64,000 nucleotides of DNA from CALGLS01 sp965222105 (GTDB lineage: Bacteria; Bacteroidota; Bacteroidia; Chitinophagales; Saprospiraceae). Position 1 is the stretch's first letter. The number at the start of each line of letters is the position of its first letter. Under the pieces are notes generated by a model. It was not told the DNA's origin. It did not search any database and saw only the letters and a list, made by a program, of their open reading frames with translations. The stretch lies in assembly GCA_965222105.1 (NCBI GenBank), contig CBDCTQ010000024.1, forward strand, positions 89,287-153,286, read 5' to 3'. Below are positions 1 through 8,875 of the stretch, piece after piece. A program made the translations under genes and the position numbers.

Positions 1-1582
1 TGGCCCTGATCTCGTCGATGATGGCATCGGTTTGGCTATTGCCAAATCCCACCCGGTTTTGTCCTGAGGGAGTATCGCTGGAGGTATGCCAAAATTGCCC
101 GGGGTCAAACATGTCGAGATCGAATCCGGCAGCCGCCATGAAAATGTCGAAATTGCGGGAAGGTAAGCGTTCGCGAAACAACTCTTGCGGCGTCACGGCA
201 ACTGTTTCGATGGCAACACCTGCTTTCCGGGCATCTTCGGTAAGGATGGCAGCGATGCCCTTGCTGGCCTGGCCGGAAGTAGTCACCAGCACCGATACGT
301 TCATCTCCGTTTTTTTGCCATCGATCACTTTATCTACGGTGCCGTTGCCGTCGGTGTCTTTCCATCCCGCTTCTTCCAACAATGCTTTTGCTTTTTCAAC
401 ATTGAACGGAATCCGCTTCAGCGACTTGTTGTAATAGGGGGCGTTATTGGGGAAGGCACCCACAGCGGGCACTGCCAACCCCAATTGGATCGATTCGATG
501 ATCTCATCTACATCGGTGAGGTAAGCCAGGGCGAGACGTACCCTCTTGTCGGCGAGGTGCGACCGACGGGTATTGATGGCCATGTACATCTGCGTCATCA
601 TTTCAGGGGTGTGGAAGTTGAAACCTGCCGCTGCCTCCGACGCTTGAAATTCTTTGAAAATGGAAGTGGGTAAATTACCGATAGCGTCCAACTGGCCGTC
701 TTTCATAGCGGTGATGGCCGCCACGTTGTCGGGGATGATCTTGAAGATGATCTCATCGGGGTAGGCCGCCAATAAGGGGTATTTTTCCATCAGCTTTTCG
801 CCCCACCAGTCCTTTTTCTTTTCCAGAATAACGTGTTGTCCGGTTTCCCATTCCACCACTTTATAGGCGCCACAGGACTCGATCAGGGTGCCCGGGCTGC
901 CCAGCTTGTTGAAAGCTGTCGCAAAATTCTGTAGCACGGTGTCGGCCTTGTGTTTTTCTTTTTGAGCGGTGTCGGTTAGATCTGCAAGGGAATATTTTTG
1001 CATCATTTTATTGGGGTCATAAACATGTTCAGGATATACATAAAAGCCACTTCCCGCCTCAGACCGGAACAATTTGTCGGTATATATCGTGAAACGTTTT
1101 GGATTGTCAGGGTCGAGCTCAATATCCCTGATGAAGCCCAGAATGCTTTGATAAGCCGTAGCCGCTACGTTTGGGTTGAACAAGGCTTTCAGGCTGAAGG
1201 CATAATCAGATGCCTGCACCGGCTGGCCATTGTCCCAGGTGGCTTCGTCGAGTATTTCGTAGGTGTAGGCGGCCCCTCCTTTGTAGGGTCCTTCTGTGAG
1301 GAGTTCCATAGAGGGTCGCGACTTGGCCAACATCGGCTCCAGTTGGTGCGACTCGGGGTTGAAATTCAACAAGGAAGGAAAGAGCATGTTGATTACTTGA
1401 AGGGAGGACGCTTGAACGGTGAGTATGGGGTTCAACTTGTTGGGCTCTGACCGAAGTCTGGAACGCACCACAATGGGTTCGTCTTCTGTGTCGGTAGTGG
1501 GTTTGTCGCCGGTACAACCCGGAAAGAGCATCGCAGATAACAATACAATTGCAAAACAAGTCAGGACAGTGATTTTTTTCAT
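1..1582 (-). CDS. Oligopeptide ABC transporter substrate-binding lipoprotein, C-terminus cut by window edge
   Basis: Extracytoplasmic solute-binding protein of family 5 (SBP_bac_5), which captures peptides or similar solutes for an ABC importer. The start at 1582 gives MKKITVLTC, a hydrophobic stretch and a lipobox FPGC with the lipidated Cys at residue 23, so it should be an outer-surface or periplasmic lipoprotein. The body follows the family pattern seen in the gene just upstream: LNPIL after the N-terminus, ATWDNGQPVQASDYAFSLKA, IIPDNVAAITAMKDGQLD, and HTSSDTPSGQNRVGFGNSQTD near the window edge. Those blocks are shared almost word for word with the 1607-3412 product, so the two are paralogues. 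Only 24 bp separate it from that gene, which suggests one operon. No permease or ATPase gene is visible. The gene is open at base 1; perhaps 30-60 residues are missing. Confidence 0.85.
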   Translation of the reverse strand, partial: MKKITVLTCFAIVLLSAMLFPGCTGDKPTTDTEDEPIVVRSRLRSEPNKLNPILTVQASSLQVINMLFPSLLNFNPESHQLEPMLAKSRPSMELLTEGPYKGGAAYTYEILDEATWDNGQPVQASDYAFSLKALFNPNVAATAYQSILGFIRDIELDPDNPKRFTIYTDKLFRSEAGSGFYVYPEHVYDPNKMMQKYSLADLTDTAQKEKHKADTVLQNFATAFNKLGSPGTLIESCGAYKVVEWETGQHVILEKKKDWWGEKLMEKYPLLAAYPDEIIFKIIPDNVAAITAMKDGQLDAIGNLPTSIFKEFQASEAAAGFNFHTPEMMTQMYMAINTRRSHLADKRVRLALAYLTDVDEIIESIQLGLAVPAVGAFPNNAPYYNKSLKRIPFNVEKAKALLEEAGWKDTDGNGTVDKVIDGKKTEMNVSVLVTTSGQASKGIAAILTEDARKAGVAIETVAVTPQELFRERLPSRNFDIFMAAAGFDLDMFDPGQFWHTSSDTPSGQNRVGFGNSQTDAIIDEIRA

Positions 1583-1606
1583 GGTGTTGACGTTATTGTT
1601 AGTTTA

Positions 1607-3412
1607 TTATTGTGTATCCTTCAATTTAAACTGGCGGACCAAAAATCCGGGTCGCCGCGCCGATACAGTGGCCTCGAAGCGTTTGTCGATGGCTATTCTT
1701 TCGAGTGGGGCGAACAAAAAGATATAGGGTTGGTCGTCGTAGATGCGCTTTTGGATACGAAGATACAAATCCTTTCGCTTATTGGCGTCCAAACATATAC
1801 GAATAGAGTCGATCAGGGCATCGGAGTGGCTGTCGCCAAAGCCAGTGCGGTTGCCGCCCGCCGGGGTGTCGCTGCTGGTGTGCCACACTTGTTTGAGATC
1901 GTCGGGGCCAGGCAATTTCGACCATCGGAAGAAAGCCAGGTCGTAGTCGCGGCTGCGGTACCGCCTGATGGCCTCCCGGAATTCGAGGCCCTGTAGTTCA
2001 ATGTCGATTCCCGCTTTGGCGGCAGCCTGGCGGAGTAGGAGGCCCATGCCTTTGCCCATTTCGTTGGAGGCGCTGAAGAGAAAACGGAGCTGCAATTCTT
2101 CTTTTTTGCTATCGATCATTTTGTCGAGGATGCCATTGTTGTCGGTGTCGGACCAACCGGTCTGGGAAAGTAGTTGTTGGGCTTTCGCCAAATCGTAGGG
2201 GATGGGGGCGAGTTGGTCGTTGTAGAATGACTTGGAGGGATGTACCGGTCCGGTCACCCGTTCGCCCAGGTCGTAGAGCAAGGATTTAATGGCCTCTTCT
2301 GCATCGGTCAGATGGGCCAGTGCCCGCCGGACTTCGATTTGCCGCAAGGCAGGCAGCTTGCCGTTGATGCCGATGTAATAATAAGCCAGATAGGACGGCG
2401 TATAAAAGTTGAAATGTTGGGAAAGGTAATCGTCTTTTCGATTTTTAGCGGCAGCTTGCATTTCGACGAAAGTCAACGGGTTGATTTCCGACATCACCTC
2501 CAGTTGACCGTCTTTCAGAGCGGTTATGGCAGCGGCGTTGTCGGGGATGATCTTGTAGCGGATCTCATCGGGAAAGGCGGCCAGCGAAGGGTGTTTTTCT
2601 GAGAGGGAATCCCCCCACCAGTTGGTTTTTTTGGCCAGGATGATTTGATGGCCGGACTGCCACTCCACCAGTTGATAGGGACCGCAGCCGCCGACCCCTG
2701 CCGGATCGGTACTGTGCAATGGGCTGTGAAACTGGTCGGCAAAGGACTGCAATCGCTCCTCCTGTTGGGCCGTGAATTTCTTTTGATTGCCTGACTGGGA
2801 GGAATCTTGAAAATCGGAAATGCTGAAAGACCGAAGCAAGCCATCGGGGTCGTAGCGGTACTCCGGGTAAATGGCGATGCTGCTCAGTGCCGCTTCTGCC
2901 AGCATATAAGTCTTGTTGGTGAAAACGGTAAACCGCCGGGGATTCTCCGGATCTATTTCGACATCGCCCAAAAAATCGAAAAACGACCGGTAAGGTGCCG
3001 CCGCTACTCTGGGATTAAGCATGGCTTTCAACGTAAACACATAATCGGACGCCCCGACGGACTCGCCATTGTCCCACCGCGCTTCTTCCCGCAACTCGAA
3101 CTGGTAAGCCACCCCTCCCCGGTACAGCCCCTCGGAAATGGGGTAAAAGGTTGGTGCTTCTTTGGCCAGGTAGGGTTCCAGCTCCAGGGTGCCTGGGTGG
3201 TATTGCTGCAGCGACATAAACAACTGCTCCTGCACCTGTATCGCATAGCCATTTAGCGAAAGCAGTGGGCTCAGCTTATCTGGCTTGGCGGCCAATCGCA
3301 CATTTACTGCGAAGGTTTCGGGTTTTTCGACAGATGGCCGGCAAGCCACCCCAAGTAGTAAACACAACAAAAGGACAGAACGGGCAGTTGCTTTCCGGAG
3401 TTGTTGTATCAT
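1607..3412 (-). CDS. Oligopeptide ABC transporter substrate-binding lipoprotein
   Basis: 601-residue family 5 solute-binding protein, upstream paralogue of the partial gene at 1-1582. Residues 1-24 form a lipoprotein signal (hydrophobic core LLLCLLLGVAC, Cys24). Family landmarks are the RWDNGESVGASDYVFTLKA block near residue 115, a GGCGPYQLVEWQSG block near 235, the IIPDNAAAITALKDGQLEV block near 290 and the C-terminal IFLFAPLERIAIDKRF. Length is normal for peptide-binding OppA/DppA relatives. It is the first gene of a two-gene minus-strand unit. Because the transporter membrane subunits are absent, binding to a remote permease, or a role outside transport, is possible. Family assignment is strong; the substrate cannot be read from sequence. 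Confidence 0.88.
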   Translation of the reverse strand: MIQQLRKATARSVLLLCLLLGVACRPSVEKPETFAVNVRLAAKPDKLSPLLSLNGYAIQVQEQLFMSLQQYHPGTLELEPYLAKEAPTFYPISEGLYRGGVAYQFELREEARWDNGESVGASDYVFTLKAMLNPRVAAAPYRSFFDFLGDVEIDPENPRRFTVFTNKTYMLAEAALSSIAIYPEYRYDPDGLLRSFSISDFQDSSQSGNQKKFTAQQEERLQSFADQFHSPLHSTDPAGVGGCGPYQLVEWQSGHQIILAKKTNWWGDSLSEKHPSLAAFPDEIRYKIIPDNAAAITALKDGQLEVMSEINPLTFVEMQAAAKNRKDDYLSQHFNFYTPSYLAYYYIGINGKLPALRQIEVRRALAHLTDAEEAIKSLLYDLGERVTGPVHPSKSFYNDQLAPIPYDLAKAQQLLSQTGWSDTDNNGILDKMIDSKKEELQLRFLFSASNEMGKGMGLLLRQAAAKAGIDIELQGLEFREAIRRYRSRDYDLAFFRWSKLPGPDDLKQVWHTSSDTPAGGNRTGFGDSHSDALIDSIRICLDANKRKDLYLRIQKRIYDDQPYIFLFAPLERIAIDKRFEATVSARRPGFLVRQFKLKDTQ

Positions 3413-3551
3413 TATATCAATGGATAAATTTGTGACTTTCTTGCACTAGCCCGCCCTCTTATCCCCTGAAGTGGGAAATCCACGCGCAATATCACAAATC
3501 TATTAACGAACAAGTATAATTGATTTGTTCGGGCCACTGAAAATCCGACTA

Positions 3552-4961
3552 TCATTCTTTTTTCTCAAAATAGATGATGTCGCATTGGTTGAGGTCGGCT
3601 TCGAGGACGATCTGCTGCTCTTCGCCCACCCCGTCGAGGATGGCGATGGTGGCGGTGTTGGGTGGGTTGCGACCCAGATTGATGGCGTAAAACAGGATGT
3701 AATTTTCCGAAAGGTAGGGGTCGATGGTCAGGTGTACTTCGTGGCGTTCGCTGGAGAGTTTGTGTTTTTGTACCAACCAATTGCCGTTGTAATTGAGGGA
3801 GATGATGTCGCCGTCGATTTTTTTGTGGTCAAATACGTGGATGGTCAGGCTGTCGCTTTGCACGGTGATGTGGTGGCCCTGTTTGATGTTGCGCACGGTC
3901 ACCTCTTCCGGTTTGGCTTTGGGCTGGTTGATGACGATCTCCTCCTCTGTGGGTGGGCGGTAGCGTATGAAGCCTCGTTTGTCACCATGTTTTACGCGGG
4001 CCAGACCTTCGCGGAAATCGTAGGCTTTGTCGAATACGGGTTTGATGACGATCTTTCCGCTGAGGTCGATGTATCCCCACTTATTACCGTTTTTGATTCG
4101 TGCCAGGTTTTCCGAAAAATCGTTGGCCCGGTCGAACTGGGGGTCGATGACGTATTTTCCATTGAGGTCGATGTATCCCCATTTGTCATTGGCTGTTTTT
4201 TGGGCGGCAGCCCGCTCCTGCGAAAAGTTGTAGAGCATGGCCCAGGTGGGTTGTATAACAAACTGTCCACTGTGGTCGATCATGCCAAACTTTTTTTTGT
4301 ATTCGACCCTTGCGCGCCCGTCGGAAAAACTGCTGGCCGTTTCAAAGCGAATGGGGATGACGGTTTTGCCTTCTTCGTCGATGTAGCCCCAGAGGTCGCC
4401 CTTTCGGACGGCGCAGAGCCCTTCGGAAAACCCCAGCAGATAGTCGTATCGGGGTTGGATGATGAACTCGCCTCGGGGGTTGATGATGCCCCATTTGCCC
4501 CGGTATTTGACGGCGGCCCGGTTGTCGGCAAACACGTTGGCCTCTTCGTACCGGGGTGGGATGACAAACTGTCCGCTATGGTTGATGAAGCCCCACAGGC
4601 CATTCTGTTTGACGCAGGCCTTGCCTTCCTGGAAAGGGCTGGTGACCTCGTATTGCGCTTCGATGACGAACTGTCCGTCGCGGTCGATGTAGCCGCTTTT
4701 AGACTCCGCCGTTTGGAAGTTGACGAAGCCGGCGGAGGCCAGATTTTCGGAATAAGCATCGATGATGTTGAACTGAGGTTCGACCACTACGGCCCCGTTG
4801 CGGTCGATGAACCCCCGGTTGAATTTCTTTTTCACGATGGCGTAGCCATCGCTGAAGTCGTTGGCCCGGTCGAATTGATTGGTGGTGAAGGCCCATTCGT
4901 AGTGCTGGGCCATCAGAAAGGCAGGAGCGAGAAGCAGATATGTGAGTATGGTTCGGATCAT
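3552..4961 (-). CDS. Secreted WG-repeat protein
   Basis: 469 residues from the ATG at 4961, chosen over an in-frame ATG 45 bp upstream because it begins with a clean signal peptide (MIRTILTYLLLAPAFLMAQ). Residues about 30-345 are some nine WG repeats, each with the pattern WGYID..G.FVI.P.Y..A..FSEG.A.V, visible for example as KWGYIDLNGKYVIDPQFD and LWGFINHSGQFVIPPRYE. The last ~125 residues lack repeats and are beta-rich, with no family I recognise. WG-repeat proteins are common in Bacteroidota and probably form beta-propeller-like or solenoid surfaces; no catalytic role is known. A second WG protein lies at 60601-61764. Predicted periplasmic or exported. The opposite strand carries a long open frame caused by codon bias, not a gene. 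Confidence 0.85.
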   Translation of the reverse strand: MIRTILTYLLLAPAFLMAQHYEWAFTTNQFDRANDFSDGYAIVKKKFNRGFIDRNGAVVVEPQFNIIDAYSENLASAGFVNFQTAESKSGYIDRDGQFVIEAQYEVTSPFQEGKACVKQNGLWGFINHSGQFVIPPRYEEANVFADNRAAVKYRGKWGIINPRGEFIIQPRYDYLLGFSEGLCAVRKGDLWGYIDEEGKTVIPIRFETASSFSDGRARVEYKKKFGMIDHSGQFVIQPTWAMLYNFSQERAAAQKTANDKWGYIDLNGKYVIDPQFDRANDFSENLARIKNGNKWGYIDLSGKIVIKPVFDKAYDFREGLARVKHGDKRGFIRYRPPTEEEIVINQPKAKPEEVTVRNIKQGHHITVQSDSLTIHVFDHKKIDGDIISLNYNGNWLVQKHKLSSERHEVHLTIDPYLSENYILFYAINLGRNPPNTATIAILDGVGEEQQIVLEADLNQCDIIYFEKKE

Positions 4962-5030
4962 AATTGGTTGACGTAAGGAACAAAGATAGGGGAAAACGGC
5001 TTTCAAAAACAGTGGTTTGGGAATTTTTGC

Positions 5031-5038
5031 TATCTTTG
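5031..5038 (+). promoter_or_regulatory. Possible Bacteroidota -7 element
   Basis: TATCTTTG matches the TAnnTTTG -7 consensus of the Bacteroidota housekeeping sigma factor and lies 28 bp before the ATG at 5066. A convincing TTG -33 element at the right spacing is missing, so support is partial. If active it would transcribe the truncated prenyltransferase gene. Confidence 0.3.
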
Positions 5039-5065
5039 AAAGGAAAACTAAAACTTCTTGCCGTT

Positions 5066-5659
5066 ATGACAACCCTACAAAAGTCTCCCGCTTTCTTGCG
5101 GCGGGTTTGGATTTATTCGCAGGAGATGTTTCCGGTATTTATTTACCTGCCATATGTAGTTGTGCTGTATTTCTGTTTGAATTTCACTACTCAGGCCCTT
5201 TCCGGTCAGGAGATAGTGATCGATGGTTATACCCTGGTAGGGATGGTTACAGCCTTTTTTATGATGTTGCAAATGCGCACATTCGACGACCTTAAAGATA
5301 TTGAGATCGACAAAGAACTCTTTCCGGAGAGGGCGACGCCGAGGGGTGCTGTGTTTCCTGCCGACATCCGCATCCTTTCGATAAGCAGCTTCCTGATCCT
5401 CCTGATCACCAACGTTTTGTTCGGCCAGTTGACGATGCCCGTTTTTATCGTAATGATGGTTTATGCCTTGTTGACATTTAAGTGGTTTTTTGCCGAGGAA
5501 CTTCACCGGAAAAACCTGTTTTTGTGTATGCTGACACATCAGCCGCTGCCCTATATGATCAACTTTTTTTTGATCCACACGGCGCTGGCTTGTGGAACCA
5601 TTTACGAGCCGTTTACTCTAGGTGTTTCTCATGGTTCAGGCTGGTGGGCTGATCAGTGA
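5066..5659 (+). pseudogene. Truncated UbiA-type prenyltransferase (N-terminal part only)
   Basis: From the ATG at 5066 the frame encodes 197 residues with about five hydrophobic membrane segments and the first Asp-rich motif of the UbiA superfamily, DDLKDIEID at about residues 74-82 (family consensus N/D-D-x-x-D-x-x-x-D), followed by FPERATPRG. UbiA enzymes are integral membrane proteins of about 280-300 residues that transfer an isoprenyl chain onto an aromatic or polar acceptor and need a second Asp-rich motif in the C-terminal half. Here homology stops at YEPFTL (about 5615); the last residues GVSHGSGWWADQ come from reading a neighbouring PEP-utilising domain in the wrong frame. The product therefore lacks half of the active site. 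I infer an internal deletion joining two formerly separate genes; an assembly error is the alternative. Confidence 0.7.
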
Positions 5660-5813
5660 AAAAGGATCATTGCTTTCGCATACAGCCATTGTAGGCCGCG
5701 AATTGGGTATTCCCGTAATAGTAGGGCTGGAAGGTGCTACTACTGCCTTTCGAACCGGTGAAATACTGACCCTTGATGGCGATAAAGGAACGGTGGTCCG
5801 ACATCAGACTTGA
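5622..5813 (+). pseudogene. Fragment of PEP-utilising enzyme swivelling (phosphohistidine) domain
   Basis: This frame encodes about 63 residues that match the mobile domain of PEP synthase, pyruvate phosphate dikinase and rifampin-phosphotransferase-type enzymes: AGGLISEKGSLLSHTAIVG with the phospho-acceptor His, followed by RELGIPVIVG and the C-terminal DGDKGTVV. In intact enzymes this domain follows an ATP-grasp domain of several hundred residues; nothing of that is present here. The frame is closed by TAG at 5619-5621 immediately upstream, and the segment overlaps the tail of the truncated UbiA gene in another frame. The most economical reading is that a gene once lay between the prenyltransferase and the HMG-CoA reductase gene and only its 3' end survives. 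Not expected to be functional. Confidence 0.65.
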
Positions 5814-5977
5814 CCCATTCTTCCTCGAAACCTTACCATATCCCGATGAAATTATTGACATTCGATAAATAAATATGTGTTTTTTGCAAAATTTACTTCA
5901 AAACCCGTTGGGAAATGGCAGAAATTTACAGATACAACAAGAGGATATCTAATTTGCTCGAAGCAAAAATTTAAGCT

Positions 5978-8335
5978 ATGAAAGAATATCCAAAAGTACC
6001 TGGAAGCGGGTTAAATACGATGACGGCTGTCGAACAACGGCGGGCCCACCTTTCGGGCAATGGATACGACATCCATCATATGGCCCGGATGGAACTTCGG
6101 CCCGATCAGGTCAAAAACAATATAGAGTCTCTGTTTGGTTCGGTGGAGCTTCCATTAGGGCTTGCCGGTCCTCTTTTGCTCGATCATGATGGGAAATCCG
6201 AATGGGTCTATGCACCTGCAGGTACCTTGGAAGGCACCCTATTGGCCAGTATGAACCGTGGCGCTAAGGGAGTAAGTCTTTCTGGTGGCATCAAAGCTGC
6301 GGTTTTGCATCAGCGGATGGTACGTTGTCCGATGTTTTTGTTTAAAGATCTGGCGGAGGCCATCCACTTCAAAAATTGGATAGACGAACATTTTGCTTCG
6401 ATCAAGCGCATTGCTGAGCAATACTCCAACCACGCCAGGCTGGAGTCTGTCCTGTCTTTTGTAACGGGTCGTGCCGTTCACCTTAAAATGGTATATACCA
6501 CCGGTGATGCTGCCGGCCAAAATATGACGACCACCTGCACCTGGCATGCAACGCTCTGGATCGAATCGAATTTTGCAAAAGCGACCCGTATATCGCCTGT
6601 TCATTTTGTTGTGGAAGGAAATGGTGCTTCTGACAAAAAGGCGGCCCAGTCGCATCTGACCTATGGGCGGGGCATCCATGTAGTGGCGGAGTGCGAGTTG
6701 GAAGAAAAGGTGATCGGGAAAGTATTTCGTACTTCGTCCGATGCTTTTATTCGTTGTTTCCATCCTTCGGTCAGTATGAGCCATCTGGCCGGTATGGCCG
6801 GATACAACATCAATGTGACCAATGCCATTGCCGCTATTTTTGTGGCGACTGGTCAAGATCTGGCCAGCATTCACGAGTCGGGCCTGGGTGTGTTGAATTG
6901 TGAGCGTACCGGAAAAGGGCTATATCTGAGTTTGAACCTTCCCTCGCTGGTTATTGGAACGGTTGGTGGCGGAACGCATCTTCCTTGCCAACGCGAAGCA
7001 TTGACCCTGATGGGTTGTACCGGAATAGGAGGTGTAAAGCGGCTGGCAAATATCATTGCCGGTTTTGCACTGGCATTGGAGGTGTCGACCTTTGCTGCCG
7101 TAGTCAGCAACCAGTTTGCGAAAGCGCATGAAAGACTGGGTAGAAACAAACCCGTAAACTGGCTGACCCGATCGGAAATCGACCTCGACTTTGTTCGGCA
7201 AAGCCTTGACTACCACCCTTTTCAACAATATATTTCCGAAATCAGTATCTGCCCTGCCCAACTATTCGACAATGGAGCGATCATCCATTTATCTTCGAAG
7301 GTCAACAATAAACTTATTGGGTTCATTCCCGTCGAGATGGTCTTATCGGGCCAATCGTCAGAGACCATTTTGCTGAAAAGCAAACCGCTTGACAAAGAGG
7401 TCATTAAGGGCCTTCATCTCATGTCTGCTGCTATTGACATTGAGTTGGCCAATGAGATTGCCCGGTATGGAGAAAGCACGGAATACTTCCGTTGTCATAT
7501 GAAAGAATTAGAAGTTTACGAATGGCTGCACCGGCAGGGTTATTCGTACATGCCGCGGTTTTATGGCAGCCGGGTTGAGGACCAACGCGAATTGTACCTT
7601 ATTGCTCAAGAAATGCTTGACCACCAAGCAATGCTTTGTATCCACTCAGAAAATGAACCGGAAAAGTGGAGTCCTTCTTTGATACGGAGTGTTTTATCTG
7701 CCATCAACGCCCTACACGACCTGAGTTCAAAAGTAACGGTAGAAGAGCCATCGTCCGATGTATCGGTATTCGAACCCTGGCTGGCCAGACCTCTTTATGA
7801 TCGTCTGATCAATGTCATTGTCCGGGAATACCACGACAAACCCTGGCACCGGCATGTGGAAAAACTGAAGGGATATTTGGCACATTTGAAGGAAGAACAC
7901 GATGCCCTCGCTCAGCGAAAAGTATTGATACACCATGATTTTAATCCGCGCAATATTGCTATTCGGGAGGACGGCTCTCCCTGTATTTACGACTGGGAGT
8001 TGGTGGTAATGGGTTTTCCACAGCGCGACGTGTTGGAGTTTTTGAGCTTTGTATTGCCTGAAGACTTTTCTGAGGAGGTGTTTATTTCCCTTTTGAAACA
8101 CAGTTTTTCTTTGCAGAAAAACGAGCTGGATTGGCAGCAGTGGCAAAGGGTGTGTCTATATGCATTGAAGGAATTTCTTGTCTGCCGGGTAACGTTTTAT
8201 CTGGTTGGGAATATATTGTTGGAATTTTCTTTTGCTGAGCGGGTATTTGAAAATGCTGTGCGCATGATAGGGATATTGTCGTCGGAAAACCTGTCGGTTG
8301 TTCCCGGCCGGTCTTCTCACAGGAGGTCTTATTGA
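5978..8335 (+). CDS. HMG-CoA reductase fused to APH/choline-kinase-type phosphotransferase domain
   Basis: 785 residues, two domains. Residues about 15-425 are an HMG-CoA reductase (mevalonate formation from HMG-CoA with NAD(P)H): PLGLAGPL near 59, catalytic Glu85 in LEGTLLAS, DAAGQNM near 177, Lys220/221 in GNGASDKKA, Asp294 in TGQDLASIHES, and the general-acid His384 in QFAKAHERLGRN. All four catalytic positions are kept. Residues about 430-770 resemble an aminoglycoside/choline-kinase fold: candidate ATP-binding Lys in ETILLKS near 466, Brenner motif HHDFNPRN (His652, Asp654, Asn659) and metal-binding Asp672 in YDWE. HMG-CoA reductase is not usually fused to such a kinase. The kinase might act on mevalonate, a prenyl alcohol or a lipid headgroup; sequence alone does not tell. 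A single ATG at 5978 starts the frame; the CarS-like gene follows after 9 bp, implying co-transcription. Confidence 0.85.
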   Translation: MKEYPKVPGSGLNTMTAVEQRRAHLSGNGYDIHHMARMELRPDQVKNNIESLFGSVELPLGLAGPLLLDHDGKSEWVYAPAGTLEGTLLASMNRGAKGVSLSGGIKAAVLHQRMVRCPMFLFKDLAEAIHFKNWIDEHFASIKRIAEQYSNHARLESVLSFVTGRAVHLKMVYTTGDAAGQNMTTTCTWHATLWIESNFAKATRISPVHFVVEGNGASDKKAAQSHLTYGRGIHVVAECELEEKVIGKVFRTSSDAFIRCFHPSVSMSHLAGMAGYNINVTNAIAAIFVATGQDLASIHESGLGVLNCERTGKGLYLSLNLPSLVIGTVGGGTHLPCQREALTLMGCTGIGGVKRLANIIAGFALALEVSTFAAVVSNQFAKAHERLGRNKPVNWLTRSEIDLDFVRQSLDYHPFQQYISEISICPAQLFDNGAIIHLSSKVNNKLIGFIPVEMVLSGQSSETILLKSKPLDKEVIKGLHLMSAAIDIELANEIARYGESTEYFRCHMKELEVYEWLHRQGYSYMPRFYGSRVEDQRELYLIAQEMLDHQAMLCIHSENEPEKWSPSLIRSVLSAINALHDLSSKVTVEEPSSDVSVFEPWLARPLYDRLINVIVREYHDKPWHRHVEKLKGYLAHLKEEHDALAQRKVLIHHDFNPRNIAIREDGSPCIYDWELVVMGFPQRDVLEFLSFVLPEDFSEEVFISLLKHSFSLQKNELDWQQWQRVCLYALKEFLVCRVTFYLVGNILLEFSFAERVFENAVRMIGILSSENLSVVPGRSSHRRSY

Positions 8336-8344
8336 CAAAAGGGT

Positions 8345-8869
8345 ATGCCGTCATCATTATTATCCGGGATGTTGTATATAATCGTGCCATTGGTACTGAC
8401 GAATACCGTGCATATGTTGTTGGTTAAAAGGAATATGTTGCAACGATTAGCTGTTCCTGTGTCTGTTGCTCTTTTTGGTGCCAATAAAACCTGGCGAGGA
8501 TTTGCAGTTGTTCCATTGTTGAATGGCGTTTTATCGGTGGGATACAATCTTACTTTTCCGTTGGTTTTAACTGGGGTGACTGCCTTTGTTGAAGGTCTTT
8601 TGTTGGGGTTGGTCTATTTACTTTCGGAATTGCCCAACTCCTGGTTGAAGCGCAGATGGGGTATTCCATCGGGCGAGCGGGCCGGGCGATATGCCGGATT
8701 ATTTATGATGCTCGACAAAATGGACTCCTGTGTGGGTGTAAGCCTGTTGGCCATAGGTTTAATGGGGTGGTCATGGGGAGAGGGTATTTTGCTGTGGGTA
8801 GTGTCTGTTGGGGTGCATATTGTTATTTCCTGGCTGCTGGTGGTGTTGAGGGTCAAGAAGCGGTTTTGA
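8345..8869 (+). CDS. CDP-archaeol synthase/CdsA-like membrane protein (DUF46-type)
   Basis: 174 residues with about five membrane segments. FGANKTWRGF near residue 40 and SWLKRRWGIPSGER near 97, followed by LDKMDS near 122, match the pattern of the CarS/DUF46 family (KTWRG, S..KRR.G...G, D..D). CarS transfers CMP from CTP to an unsaturated diether or diacyl glycerol phosphate to make the CDP-activated lipid intermediate; bacterial members are less well characterised. The gene starts 9 bp after the HMG-CoA reductase-kinase gene, with AGGAGG at about 8320, and a CDP-alcohol phosphatidyltransferase gene follows nearby, which fits a lipid-activation role. The usual Gly-Asp before the Ser of the S..KRR motif reads Ser-Glu-Leu-Pro-Asn here, so activity should not be assumed. 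Confidence 0.6.
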   Translation: MPSSLLSGMLYIIVPLVLTNTVHMLLVKRNMLQRLAVPVSVALFGANKTWRGFAVVPLLNGVLSVGYNLTFPLVLTGVTAFVEGLLLGLVYLLSELPNSWLKRRWGIPSGERAGRYAGLFMMLDKMDSCVGVSLLAIGLMGWSWGEGILLWVVSVGVHIVISWLLVVLRVKKRF

Positions 8870-8875
8870 ACTTTA

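Noticed and set aside
3525..4976. 483-codon plus-strand frame opposite the WG-repeat gene
   Set aside because: An antisense artefact of codon bias in the WG repeats; no family features, while the minus strand has a signal peptide and clear repeats.
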